From: Dactylis glomerata
Taxonomy: Eukaryota; Streptophyta; Magnoliopsida; Poales; Poaceae
Direction of reading: 5' to 3'
NCBI GenBank assembly: GCA_007115705.1
Contig: QXEO01000546.1
Coordinates: 12,761,465-12,825,464 of the forward strand
Length of the DNA stretch: 64,000 nt
The notes beneath the pieces are model-generated. The model saw only the letters and a list, made by a program, of their open reading frames with translations, ran no database searches and had not been told where the DNA came from. This document shows, piece after piece, positions 45,124 to 55,300 of the stretch (the stretch's first letter is position 1; each line of letters starts with the position of its first letter). The translations under genes and the position numbers were made by a program.

Positions 45124-46095
45124 TCATGTGGGCGCCATATAAGAGCTTGAGGCAAAGGCTCCATATAGGAACTTAAAGCAATAGAGAGCATCAAAAAGTA
45201 GATATGAAAGACATTTAAATCTAAACCACTTCCTATGTATAGGAATCTTGTAAGAAAATAAATCTACGAGGCACATAGTAGCAAGCATGGATAGATAAAA
45301 CAAGTGCCACTTCAAGATTTGCAACATAAAGAGGGGAAACTTAATATTGTTGAGATCCATCAAACCATGTTTCTCTCTCTCATAATAACTTTTAGTAGCA
45401 TCATAAATAGAATTAACAATATAACTATCACATAAAACATCCCTATCATGAGCCACATGCATAAAAGAATTAATACTCCCCACATGAACAATAGTAGTAG
45501 GAGCAGATTCAACAGAATAATTATTCTCATCACCATAATCATCAAAAATAGGAGGCATATTGTAATCATAACTAATTTTCTCCTCAAAAGTAGATGAACT
45601 GAAAATATTATACCCATCATCATAACCATCATAAACTAGAGGTTTAGTATCATCACAAGCTAGAGAATAGCTATTTCGCAAAGTATATTCTTCAAACATA
45701 TCATCATAAGAAGGAACATGGATAGCACTAATGGTACAACAATTATTAACCTTAGAATTGGTACCAAAAAGATTTTCAATATCAAAAGTAGAGTGCTTTT
45801 CCCAATCATGATCACTAACATAGGTAACAGGCATAGGAACATCACATAGGGGAGATAAAATATTATCAAAACAAACCTTCTCCACTAAAGCTAGGGAACT
45901 AAAAATATCATGCTTAACAAAACCAGCTTTCCCAAGCTTAGACTTTTCTATAGCATTAGTAATAACAGTGTTCAAAACATTCATACTAACAACACTATTA
46001 GCATGTGAATTAAGCTCCAAAGGTTTTTCAATTTTCTCTTCAAACACTTCATATCTAAACTCAGGAAAAAGACTAAAGAACTCATTGTTTTCCAT
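45124..46095 (-). CDS. Element D ORF of unknown function (323 codons)
   Basis: The frame starts with ATG about 130 bp after the D primer site, in the position normally taken by gag. I recognise no gag, protease or enzyme domain. The middle part is rich in Asp and Tyr with YDD-type repeats (YDGYDDGYN, YDYNMPPIFDDYGDE). The C-terminal 72 residues are strongly hydrophobic, with likely membrane segments at about 253-281 and 294-311 separated by a basic stretch (HRKWFRFK). Similar frames occur in non-autonomous Triticeae Gypsy elements as far as I recall. The frame is intact over 972 bp despite nested damage elsewhere in D, which hints at constraint before insertion. Function unknown. Confidence 0.55.
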   Translation of the reverse strand: MENNEFFSLFPEFRYEVFEEKIEKPLELNSHANSVVSMNVLNTVITNAIEKSKLGKAGFVKHDIFSSLALVEKVCFDNILSPLCDVPMPVTYVSDHDWEKHSTFDIENLFGTNSKVNNCCTISAIHVPSYDDMFEEYTLRNSYSLACDDTKPLVYDGYDDGYNIFSSSTFEEKISYDYNMPPIFDDYGDENNYSVESAPTTIVHVGSINSFMHVAHDRDVLCDSYIVNSIYDATKSYYEREKHGLMDLNNIKFPLFMLQILKWHLFYLSMLATMCLVDLFSYKIPIHRKWFRFKCLSYLLFDALYCFKFLYGAFASSSYMAPT

Positions 46096-46230
46096 TAAGC
46101 CTAACTAGTGAAAATAAAAATAAGAAACAAAAAGATGTAATTGCAGAATCTAAAGGAAATAACTCCGAGCACTCACCAGCAACTAAAAGACTTAGTAACC
46201 AAAGAATGTGAGTACCTTTTACCTTACCTC

Positions 46231-46247
46231 CCTGGCAACGGCGCCAG
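46231..46247 (-). promoter_or_regulatory. Primer binding site of element D
   Basis: The minus strand reads TGGCGCCGTTGCCAGGG, starting about ten bases after the LTR end GACATCA. This is the same primer type and spacing as in element F. Confidence 0.75.
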
Positions 46248-46256
46248 AAAAGAGCT

Positions 46257-47797
46257 TGATGTCTACGTACGCTTCTGTTCTTGTAGACAGTGTTGGGCCT
46301 CAAAGTGCAGATGTTTGTAGAGCAGCAACAAGTTTCCCTTAAGTGGATCACCCAAGGTTTATCGAACTCAGGGAGGAAGAGGTCAAAGCTATCCCTCTCA
46401 AGCAACCCTGTAATTATGATACAGAAAGTCTCTTGTGTCCCCAACACACCCAATACACTTGTCAGATGTATAGGTGCACTAGTTCGGCGAAGAGATAGTG
46501 AAATACAAGTGGTATGGATGATTATAAGTAGTAAACGTGATCCGAAATAAATATCACTGCGAGTAAACATGTAATAAAACAGGAAGTAAACGGTGTGCAA
46601 TGCTTGGAAACAAGGCCTAGGGATCATATTTTCACTAGTGGACACACTCCCAACAAATATAACATAATTGAACAAATAAATAACTTCTCTTCACTATGGT
46701 ACCCTGAATTACTCTCCTATTGAATAACACTAATCATTGCGTAGGGCTACAAAGCACTCCTCAAAGTTCATCAAGTACTTGACAAACACCACTCATAGAG
46801 ATATCAAAATCAAATCACAACTCAAGATAAATATTATTGCAACTTAGACCGAGTACTAACACGGTGCACACATTGTCAACATTACACCATGAAAGGAGGA
46901 ATAGATCACTTCAATACTATCATAGTGATAATTATTCTCATAATCCATAAGAGATCACAATCGTAGCCTAGACCAAGTACCACCATGATGCACACACTGT
47001 CACCGTTACACCATGGCAGGAGGAATATATTACTTTAATAACACACTAGAGTACACATAATGAAGAAGAGTGACATCTACTTATTCAACATGATACAAAG
47101 CTCACGATCACATAAAGATCACATCATGGGAGAGAGAGGTGAACCACATAGCTACCGGTAGAGCCCTCGGCCCCGGGGATGAACTACTCCCTCCTCATCA
47201 TAGGAGACAGAAAGGTTGATGGAGATGGCGGTGAGGTTGATGGAGATGGCGGAGACGGTGATGGAGACCGATGGAGATGGCTCCGGGGGCACTTCCCCGT
47301 CCCGGCAGGGTGTCGGAATAGAGACTTCTGTCCCCCAAAATTCGTCGACGGCGGCAGCGGAGCTGCGGAATTGCTTCTGGAAAATTGCTGACTCCTCTAG
47401 GGTTTTCTGTCCCGAGGCTTCTTATAGGCGAAGGGGTGTCGTCAGGGGGCAGCCAGGGGCTCCTCACACCAGGTGGGCGCGGCCAGGGGCTGGGCCGCGC
47501 CCCCTACGTGTGAGGGCGGCCTCTGGCCCCCCTCCGGCTCTCTTTCGCTCTTCGGGAAGCTTCCGGAAAAAATAAGACTTCGGGAACTTGTTTCGTCCAA
47601 TTCCAAGAATATTTCCTGTGTAGCTTTTCTGAAACACAAAAATAGCAGAAAACAGGGAACTGGCACTGTGGCATCTTGTCAATAGGTTAGTTCCGGAAAT
47701 CGCATAAAAACGCCACGAAGTGTAACGAAACACAAGGCAAATGGTGTAAAAACAAGCATGGAGCATCAAAAATTATAGATACATTTGAGACGTATCA
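46257..47797 (-). repeat. Element D 5' LTR (complete)
   Basis: This 1,541-bp LTR runs on the minus strand from TGATACGTCTCAAATGTATC to GACATCA. It is followed on the plus strand by ATGCT, the target duplication, and then by the resumed LTR of F. Confidence 0.85.
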
Positions 47798-47802
47798 ATG
47801 CT

Positions 47803-48646
47803 CTCCGTTGTTAGTAGCTATCTTGGCCGAGTAGTTGCTAGTGACTCCAAGAGGGGGTATTTATGCTCGATAGTGGGTTCATGCCTCTATTTAATCTGGG
47901 AAAGTGATAGAAACCTCTAAGGTTGTAGATGTGATGTTGCTACTAGGGGGAAAACAACATTCATATGCTCAAGGGCATATGCTTTGTTTACATTACACAC
48001 TTTGCTTAATGCAGTTATCTGTTGTTCGCAACTTAATACTTGTGGAGTTCTCAGATTGATTCACCACAAGTGGATTATTAGTCATAGATGCAGTTGGATG
48101 GCGGTCTATGTATCTTGTTGTAATGCCCAGAGTAAATCTCATAGTGATCCTCTCGACATATCATGTTGTCTTTATTCTATCAATTGCCCAACTGTAATTT
48201 GTTTACCCAGCATGTGTTATTTTATCTTATGGAGAGACACCACTAGTGAACTATGGACCCCGGTCCTATTTCCATTATATTGCTATCACCTATTTACTTT
48301 ACTCACATACTACTATTGCTTTCCACTCGATACGCTCATTCCTTTGCTTCAAGCAAACTGGTGAGATTGACAACCTCATCGTAAGTTGGGAGCAAATTAT
48401 TTAGTTGTGTTGTGTGCAGGTTCCGCGTTGCTACTAGTTGAAGACGAGTCAACAAGTGTCATAAACGGCGCCCTTGTTGGAGTGTTACTAGGCTAGTCAG
48501 CATCACCTTCTGGAGTATTGACTTTTTCCTGGATTCGATAAACCTTGGTTTCTTTCTAAGGGAAAAAATTGCTGCTGTGCTCATCATACCTTCCTCTTGG
48601 GGTTTCCAACTGGACGGTGAAAAACCATCAACACCGCGCTGCATCA
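47803..48646 (+). repeat. Element F 5' LTR, second half
   Basis: This is collinear with the second half of the E 3' LTR, resumes exactly where 29149 stopped (CTCCGTTGTTAGTAGC), and ends GCTGCATCA before the primer-site spacer. Confidence 0.8.
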
Positions 48647-48657
48647 AGACATTTTTC

Positions 48658-48674
48658 TGGCGCCGTTGCCGGGG
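48658..48674 (+). promoter_or_regulatory. Primer binding site of element F
   Basis: TGGCGCCGTTGCCGGGG lies 12 bases after the LTR end. It is the primer site commonly found in Athila-type Triticeae Gypsy elements and is shared with D. Confidence 0.8.
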
Positions 48675-48833
48675 AAAAAGAAGACTTCTGCAAGGGGAGT
48701 TTCACACGCACATCCTTTACTTTGTTTTAAGTTTTGCATTACTTTATTTTTACTTGCATCGTTTTATCAAAAACACAAAAAAAATAGTATCCTTTATAGT
48801 TGTTTTTACTTGTCTGCTTTTAGTTTTGCTAAA

Positions 48834-48909
48834 ATGGCTACTCCTGAGAACACCAAGTTGTGTGATTTTACTAGCACTAATTGTCGTGGGAATTTAGAGA
48901 CAGTAGCCA
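48834..48909 (+). CDS. gag: Element F gag, N-terminal 25 codons (interrupted)
   Basis: An ATG with good leader position opens MATPENTKLCDFTSTNCRGN..., which resembles the start of Athila-type gag in Triticeae. The frame is cut at 48910 by insertion of element B. The rest of F lies beyond the window. Confidence 0.55.
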
Positions 48910-49625
48910 TGGGGTGACTTAACGAAGGGGCTCGACGGTGGTGACGATGGGTCCGGCTCGGGATTGTGCCAACGGAGACACCTCGGTTTACCCAGGTTCA
49001 GGGCCCTCCCGGTTGGAGGTAAACCCCTACTTCCTGCCTGCTTCTTATTGACTAGACAATATCGATTACAGTGCTCCTCGAGCTGTTCGGGCTCCAGGAG
49101 GAAGAAGAAGATTGGATCTCCCTAGACTAAGGGTCTAGGCCCCCTTATATAGGCAGGGGCCTGGTTTACAGGTTAGGTAACGACTCGACCGGCTGCCGGC
49201 TCCTCGGCGGGGGCGTCCTTGGCATGATCCCTTCGCTCTGCTCTGATAGTTTCGCTTTACAAAGTACCTTTCCCTTGGGACCGGTATCTGGGAGGCATAT
49301 GCCCTTCCTTTTTCCTTGGATCCTATCGTGGGGAAGGGTCCTTGGTCGCTGATTGGCTGGACTTGGTTGTGGCGCTTGTCACTCCCATCCTTCGCCCCTG
49401 CCGCTCTTGTCGGGGCCAGCCTACTTTCGGTGAAACAGCCGTTGGGAGGCTTTTGTCTTCATCATCCGGCTCCGGCTCTCCTCGGTGGAGTCGCCAGCCG
49501 GCTGCTGGCGCAGCCGGCCCTTCGGGCGGAGCCGGTCTTCTCGTGCTAAAGCCGTGGGGACTCCTGGGACGCCAGCCGGCATTTAGCTCGGCCCATGGCT
49601 TGCCCCATTAGTCATCCCCACGACA
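48910..49625 (-). repeat. Element B 3' LTR
   Basis: On the minus strand this 716-bp LTR starts TGTCGTGGGGATGACTAATG and ends CACCCCA. A TATA box (CCTATATAAG) lies at 49144-49153 on the minus strand, with several AGCCGGC repeats upstream of it. Confidence 0.75.
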
Positions 49626-49640
49626 CTAGCCCCCGAAACT
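49626..49640 (-). promoter_or_regulatory. Polypurine tract of element B
   Basis: The minus strand reads GTTTCGGGGGCTAG immediately before the 3' LTR. It resembles the CGGGGGCTAC of element A. Confidence 0.7.
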
Positions 49641-50065
49641 GGCGAAGTCTCATGGGTTAGCATGGGGCTTCGGCGGGTTCTTCTCCTCGCCGAAGTCTTG
49701 ATCATTTCCGTCGAAGTCCCAGGATTCTCCATCGGGTCTGGAGATTGTTGGTTTCGAGGCCAAGTCATCAGGACTCCTCCGGCCGCCTCGAGGCGTTCCG
49801 GCTCCGGGCGCAACCCGGCTGGCGGCCGCGAGCCAGCGTACTGCCTCCTTGGAACTTGTGCCGCTTCGGGTCTTGCTCCCACGCGGCGGCTGGCGCAGTG
49901 CGCCAGTGGCCAGTGCCCCATCCTATCATTTTGACTCTTCGGCCATCGTAATGATTTCGGTAGACGTCACGTGATGGGACGAGGCTGGCGTCAGCGGCGT
50001 GTCCCATCGAAGCGCCACGCGTATGGTTTAATCGCATTAAACCGGCTCGGCTTTTCATGCCTCGC

Positions 50066-50077
50066 CAGCCTTTAAAT
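50066..50077 (+). promoter_or_regulatory. TATA-like site of the element B antisense gene
   Basis: GCCTTTAAATCC lies about 95 bp before the antisense ATG (50169), followed by GGAGCTCTCGAGGG and a CT-rich leader. The order TTAAAT, CTCGAG, CT-rich leader is the same as in element A. Confidence 0.45.
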
Positions 50078-50168
50078 CCGGAGCTCTCGAGGGTTTTCTT
50101 CACTCCTGAGCGCCTCCCCTCCTTCGCCTTACCAAACCGTCGCCCCTGCTACTCCCGCTTCAACCTCG

Positions 50169-50993
50169 ATGTCATCGCTGGAAGCTCTCGGTGGAGCCAG
50201 GGTCGGGGCCTCCGGCGGGCCAGGCAACCGCAAGCGCGGCCGTCCGCTCGGGAGCCTTAACAAGGCCAGAGACCCGGCGGCGACGCCGCCGGTACCCCGG
50301 AGGCGCGGCCGCCCTCCGGGCAGCCACAATAAGAAGACCCTGGAAGCGCTCGTGGCCGCGGCCGCCGCCGAACCTTTTGGGGCCAGCCGCTCCACCGCCA
50401 TCATCACGGCCCCTGGAGGGGGCACCGTCGTGGCCGCCGTCAATGCCGTAGTCCCCGCGGCCGCGACCTCCGTCGCGGGTCTCACTGGGACTCCCCTGGA
50501 GGCAGCGGCCGCCCTTGTCAGCGCCGCGATGGCGCTCGGGGCCGCCCCTCTAGGCCTCGCCGTCGAGAACGTCGGCAACTCCTCCCGCGCGGCCGCCGGC
50601 AAGGCGAAGACGCGACCGCCGCGCCCGCCATCCAAGCAGCGGCTCTCTTACATCCCCAAGCACGGGTTCACCACCACCGTGGTTCCCCTGCTGGCTGGGT
50701 GCGAGGAGCGCCTGCCGCTTCCCGCGAGCTTTGTCGGCACGATGGGGAAGGTTCCCCCGACGAACATCATGGTGGAGGATGGCAGCGGCGGCCAGCCTCT
50801 GTACCAGGTCGAGATCCTCCACGAGGAGGAGGGGAAGAGCTACCTCACCGAGGGCTGGGGGCAGTTCTTCACCGACTACAACCTGGAGCGGGGCTGGTCT
50901 CTCATCCTGACCCACCGCTCTAGGTCGCCCATCCTCTGCATCCGCGTCGTGGACGGCTCCGGCTGCACCCGCGCCTACTCCCCCTGGCCATGA
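50169..50993 (+). CDS. Antisense AT-hook/B3 gene of element B (intact)
   Basis: This uninterrupted 274-codon frame runs opposite to the element. Two AT-hooks lie at residues 21-32 (RKRGRPLGSLNK) and 44-56 (RRRGRPPGSHNKK). An Ala-rich linker follows, then a B3-type domain at 182-270 with LPLPASF, LYQVEIL, SYLTEGWGQFF and VVDGSGCTRAY. These blocks match the same positions in the MULE B3 protein (LPQKF, LWTVEVL, MYLDKGWENF, VFDGTTCKKYY). AT-hooks bind the minor groove of AT-rich DNA and B3 domains bind specific major-groove sites, so a nuclear DNA-binding protein is predicted. The gene is convergent with pol, ends 1.4 kb from it and starts ~540 bp from the 3' LTR. It is intact although pol in this copy carries stops. 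Additional antisense frames are known in Tat elements such as Grande, but I do not recall this domain pair being assigned. Confidence 0.75.
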   Translation: MSSLEALGGARVGASGGPGNRKRGRPLGSLNKARDPAATPPVPRRRGRPPGSHNKKTLEALVAAAAAEPFGASRSTAIITAPGGGTVVAAVNAVVPAAATSVAGLTGTPLEAAAALVSAAMALGAAPLGLAVENVGNSSRAAAGKAKTRPPRPPSKQRLSYIPKHGFTTTVVPLLAGCEERLPLPASFVGTMGKVPPTNIMVEDGSGGQPLYQVEILHEEEGKSYLTEGWGQFFTDYNLERGWSLILTHRSRSPILCIRVVDGSGCTRAYSPWP

Positions 50994-52382
50994 CCGGCGA
51001 GCACCCCCACAGGCCCCTCTCTGACAGCAGCACCGTCAACAGAGGTCTAGGGGTTAGGAGGGGGAGTCCTTTTGTTGTTTCGCCCCTTAGCGCGGCCCGT
51101 AGTATGTAATCACCTCCTATGTTAAGGACTTTCTTAATTGATCGCCAATCTTCGTTTGTTGTGTGAATGTTTGTTCTTCTTCACTGTGTACTTTGCCATC
51201 GCGCAAATGCCCTCTGTTTAACATCTTCGTGCTGCGACAATTCCTCGGCTAGGGTTCTTCCCTGGATAGAACCATTGCCGCGCGAGTCCGTAGATAGGGA
51301 CTGCGATGGTCGCTGGTTTGCGCAGATGCCTCGGGCGAGATCTTCCAGCCTTAGCGTGAAAGGAGCAGTTCTTCTGCTGGCCGGCTCTGGGAGGGACGGA
51401 CTAGTTCCGGCTCGGCGGGGTCGAAGTGGAAACTGAGTCCTGTGCCGGTCGAGCGGGGATGGAGCCGGCATATCTCCCTTCCCAGGCCTTCACACGTCCC
51501 TTGCTGCGGTTGGAGTAAATCTCCAAGTTTCTGGCTCTAGCCATTACTTCGCGAGTGTTAGGTTTCGATTTCGTTGCTCATTTGCTTATCATGTCGCAGC
51601 GCCAGCTGATCGGACAGCCGGTGAGGTACTAGAGCCAGGCCCACTTCTGAGGGCCAATTCCCTTTCCCCCTAGCCCCCGAGTTTTGGGGTAGCTGGACTA
51701 ACAGCTAGCTCGAAACTAACCTTCCACGAATGAAGCCAACGTCGAGCGAGGCAGCTCTAGCTTTGAACCTCTTGGATGTGGCTTCTCAGCCCAAACGTCG
51801 AGAGACCGTGACTATCAACCATTTGGTGGCTTTGCCTTTGTCCGGTTCCCTCAACTTTTTCCTTAATCTTCCTACCCTTCGGCCCTTCTACCCCCAACCG
51901 GCAGCCTGGTGCCGGTTGGTCTCCCTTGGGCCGGCAGCCGAATGCCAGCCTAGGGTGGGAGCGTGCCGCGGAGTGAGAAGTAGTACTTCGGTCTATCGGG
52001 CTCCCGACTCGTGCTAGCCAACGCTTAGTTAACAGACAGTGCCCCTGACGCCTAGTTGAGCGATTTTTCTATCGTTTACGGTTCTGCTCTGTGGCTTTCC
52101 TTCGTATGTGGCCTGCCGGCTCCTATCCGTCCGGCTGCGCGGAGCCGGAAGGCGGAGGTTGGGCTCGAGACCTTCTTCATATGTAGTACTCATCCGGCTG
52201 GCGAGAGATCGATCATTTTTCGAGGCTGCCGGCTGTGGCTCGGTGCCCGGAGCCGGCTACCGGTCAAGTGAATAACGCAGGAAGCGAAACATACATGAAG
52301 TGTTTTCCTCGGAGCCGGCCGTAACTAGCCGCTCCGTTTTCCTTTATTCATTGACACATTTTTCAGGGTACGAGCTTTTGCC
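50994..52382. other. Element B spacer between antisense gene and pol
   Basis: This 1.4-kb non-coding region is rich in AGCCGGC/GCCGGCT repeats. No further gene is supported. Confidence 0.5.
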
Positions 52383-55300
52383 TTAGCAGAAGAAAGGTCT
52401 TATGAGACTGACATTCCAGGGACGCTCTGTCTCCTTGTCAGAGTTATCTGCCTTGTTCTTTCTGGGCTCTTGTGCGTCGAAGAGGTAATATGCCCCATTG
52501 CCCAGCACCCGGCTGACAATGAACGGTCCCTCCCAAGGAGGAGACAGCTTGTGCATGCCCTTAGTGCTTTGGACCAGCCGGAGTACGAGATCTCCTTCAC
52601 GAAACGCGAGTGGGCAAATTTTCCGGCTGTGGTATTGTCGCAGCTGCTGCTGATAGAGCGCTGATCTGGCTAGAGCCTATTCTCGTGCCTCCTCAAGGAG
52701 GTCAACGCCATCTTCGCGAGCTTCTTTTGCTTGCTTCTCTGTGTACTGGACAATTCTAGGCACGTCGAACTCAATGTCCGTGGGCAACACCGCTTCTGCT
52801 CCATAGACCAGGAAGAAAGGTGTGAAGCCGACAGAGCGATTTGGAGTGGTGCGTAGGATCCAGAGCACTGAAGGTAGCTCCTCGACCCAACAGCCGGCTG
52901 AGCGTTCGAGAGGCTCGACCAGTCTTGGTTTGATGCCGGCCAGGATCAGCCCATTTGCCTTCTCCACTTTCCCATTTGTCTGAGGGTGCGCCACTGACGC
53001 TAAGTCTAGCCGGATGCCTTTCTGGCCACAGTAATCAGCGAAGACTCCCTTCGCAAAGTTTGTCCCGTTGTCGGTGATGATGCTGTGGGGAACTCCATAT
53101 CTTGTGATGATCTTTTTGAAGAACTTGATGGTGGACGAACCGTCGAGTTTCTTGATTGGCTTGGCCTCGATCCACTTGGTGAACTTGTCCACAGTAACTA
53201 ACAGATGCGTCAAGCCCCCGGGTGCGGTCTTGAATGGCCCTACCATGTCCAGGCCCCAAACTGCGAATGGCCAGGTGAGCGGGATGGTCTTAAGGGCTGC
53301 CGCTGGAGTGTTTCTGTGCTTGGAGAAGCGCTGGCAGTCGTTACACTGTTTCACCAGTTGCTCTGCATTCTGCTTGGCCGTTGGCCAGTAGAAACCATGG
53401 TGGAAGGCTTTGGCCACCAAGGCTCTGGAAGACGCGTGATGTCCGCACTCCCCTTGGTGTATCTCTCTTAGCAGCTCTATGCCTTCTTCCGGCTCGATGT
53501 ACTTCTGGAAGATGCCTGACACGCTGCGCTTGTATAGCTCGCTGCTGATGATGGTGTACGCCCCTGCTCGGCGTTGAATTTTCCTAGCCTCCACTTTGTC
53601 TTGCGGTAGGTCCCCAGTGATGAGGTAGTTGGAGAATGGCTCCGCCCAGGAAGGTATCTCCCGTATGTGGAAGACACTGGCGACCAGGGGATCAGCAGCC
53701 CCCGGGTCCATCGTCATGTCGGCCTCGTCTGGTTGTCCGGCTGGGGGAGCAAGCGTGGAGCCGGCAGTCCCCATGTCCTTCGTCGAGCCGGCCGCGCTGG
53801 GCTGGCCGGCTGCCTCCTTCAGCCCCGAGTCGGCAGCCCCCGGGTCTAGTGGTGGCACCTGGGCCGGGGCAGGGTCTCCAGGTACGTAGATGGATGGAGA
53901 TTCCGGCGAGGGCTTGATGGATGGCTTGCGAATGATCTCCAGCGACACCCCGGCTGGGATATCCTGCCCGGTGGAGCCGGTCTTGGATAGCCGGTCCGCC
54001 TCGTCGTTGTTTGCTCTGGGGATGTGGTGGAACTCGCAGCCCTCAAAGAATCCACTGAGCTGCTGCACGTAGAAGCGGTAGGAGGCCATGTCGGCGTCCT
54101 TGGCGTCCCAATCCCCTGAAACCTGGTGCGTTACCAAGTCAGAGTCTTCGAAGCAGAGGATCCTCCTGATGCCAATCTGCTTGGCCATCTTGAGCCCATG
54201 TACCAGGGCTTCATACTCGGCGACGTTGTTCGACACACGGAAGTGCATCTGCAGCACGTACTGCAGCTTGTCTCCCTTGGGAGAAGTGAGGACGACGCCA
54301 GCTCCCAAGCCCCTGAGCAACTTGGAGCCATCAAAGTGCATGCGCCAGTGGGTGGAGTCTGGAGCCGGCGGCAGGTACTGGTGCTCTCCCCAGTCAGCAA
54401 AGAAATCCGCTATGATCTGCGATTTGATCATCGTCCTGGGCTTGTACTGAATGGTATGAGCTGCAAGCTCAATCGCCCATTTGGCCACTCTGCCTGATGC
54501 ATCCTTGCACCCAATGATCTCCGAGAGTGGAGTGGTGCTCACCACCGTGATAGGATGCTCCTCGAAGTAGTGCTTCAGCTTCTTGGCCGCCATGTACACG
54601 CCGTATGCGACCTTCTGGTAGTGCGGGTAGTTCTGCTTGGAGAGAGTGAGCACCTCACTCAGGTAGTACACCGGGCGCTGAACCGGCAGCTCCTTGCCTT
54701 CTCGGTGTACTCCACAATGATCACGACACTGATGACTAGTGGAGTAGCCGTGATGTAGAGCAGCATTGGCTCTCACGGAGCCGGTGCTGCCAAGATTGGC
54801 GCGGTAGACAATGCTCGCTTGAGGTTGTTGAAGCGTCATCAGCGCGCTGGGACCAAACAAAGTGGTCCGTCTTCTTCATTAGCTGGTATAGCGACATGGC
54901 CTTCTTCCCGAGCTGGCTGACGAACCGGCTGAGCGAGGCCAGGCAACCAGCAAACTTCTACACATCTCTGAGCTGGGTGGGCTTCTCTAGGGCCTCGATG
55001 GCTTTTATCTTTGAGGGGTTAGCGTCGATCCCTCGCTAGGAAACGATATAACCTAGGAGCTATCCAGCCGGCACACCAAAGGTGCACTTCTCTGGGTTGA
55101 GCTTCATGCGATAGCGCCGCAGGTTGGCAAAGGTCTCCTTGAGGTCGTCCAGGAGCGTGCCGCTCTGCTTGGTCTTCACCACCACGTCATCCACATAAGC
55201 GTGCACGTTTCTCCCAATCTGCCCTTGCAGGCATCGCTGCATGGTCCACTGGTAAGTGGCTCCAGCATTCTTCAGGCCAAACGGCATGGTAACATAGCAG

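Larger units (their letters stand above)
29150..47797 (-). mobile_element. Element D: non-autonomous Athila-like Gypsy, host of nested elements A and E
   Basis: On the minus strand D runs from TGATACGTCTCAAATGTATC at 47797 to a terminus ending GACATCA at 29150. It is flanked by ATGCT at 29145-29149 and 47798-47802. It has a 1,541-bp 5' LTR (46257-47797), a primer site reading TGGCGCCGTTGCCAGGG next to that LTR, one 323-codon frame of unknown function, a 3' non-coding region and a damaged 3' LTR. No pol domain is present. It lies in the 5' LTR of F and has been split by A (29658-39792) and E (41329-44953). Its own net length without them is about 4.9 kb. Confidence 0.8.
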
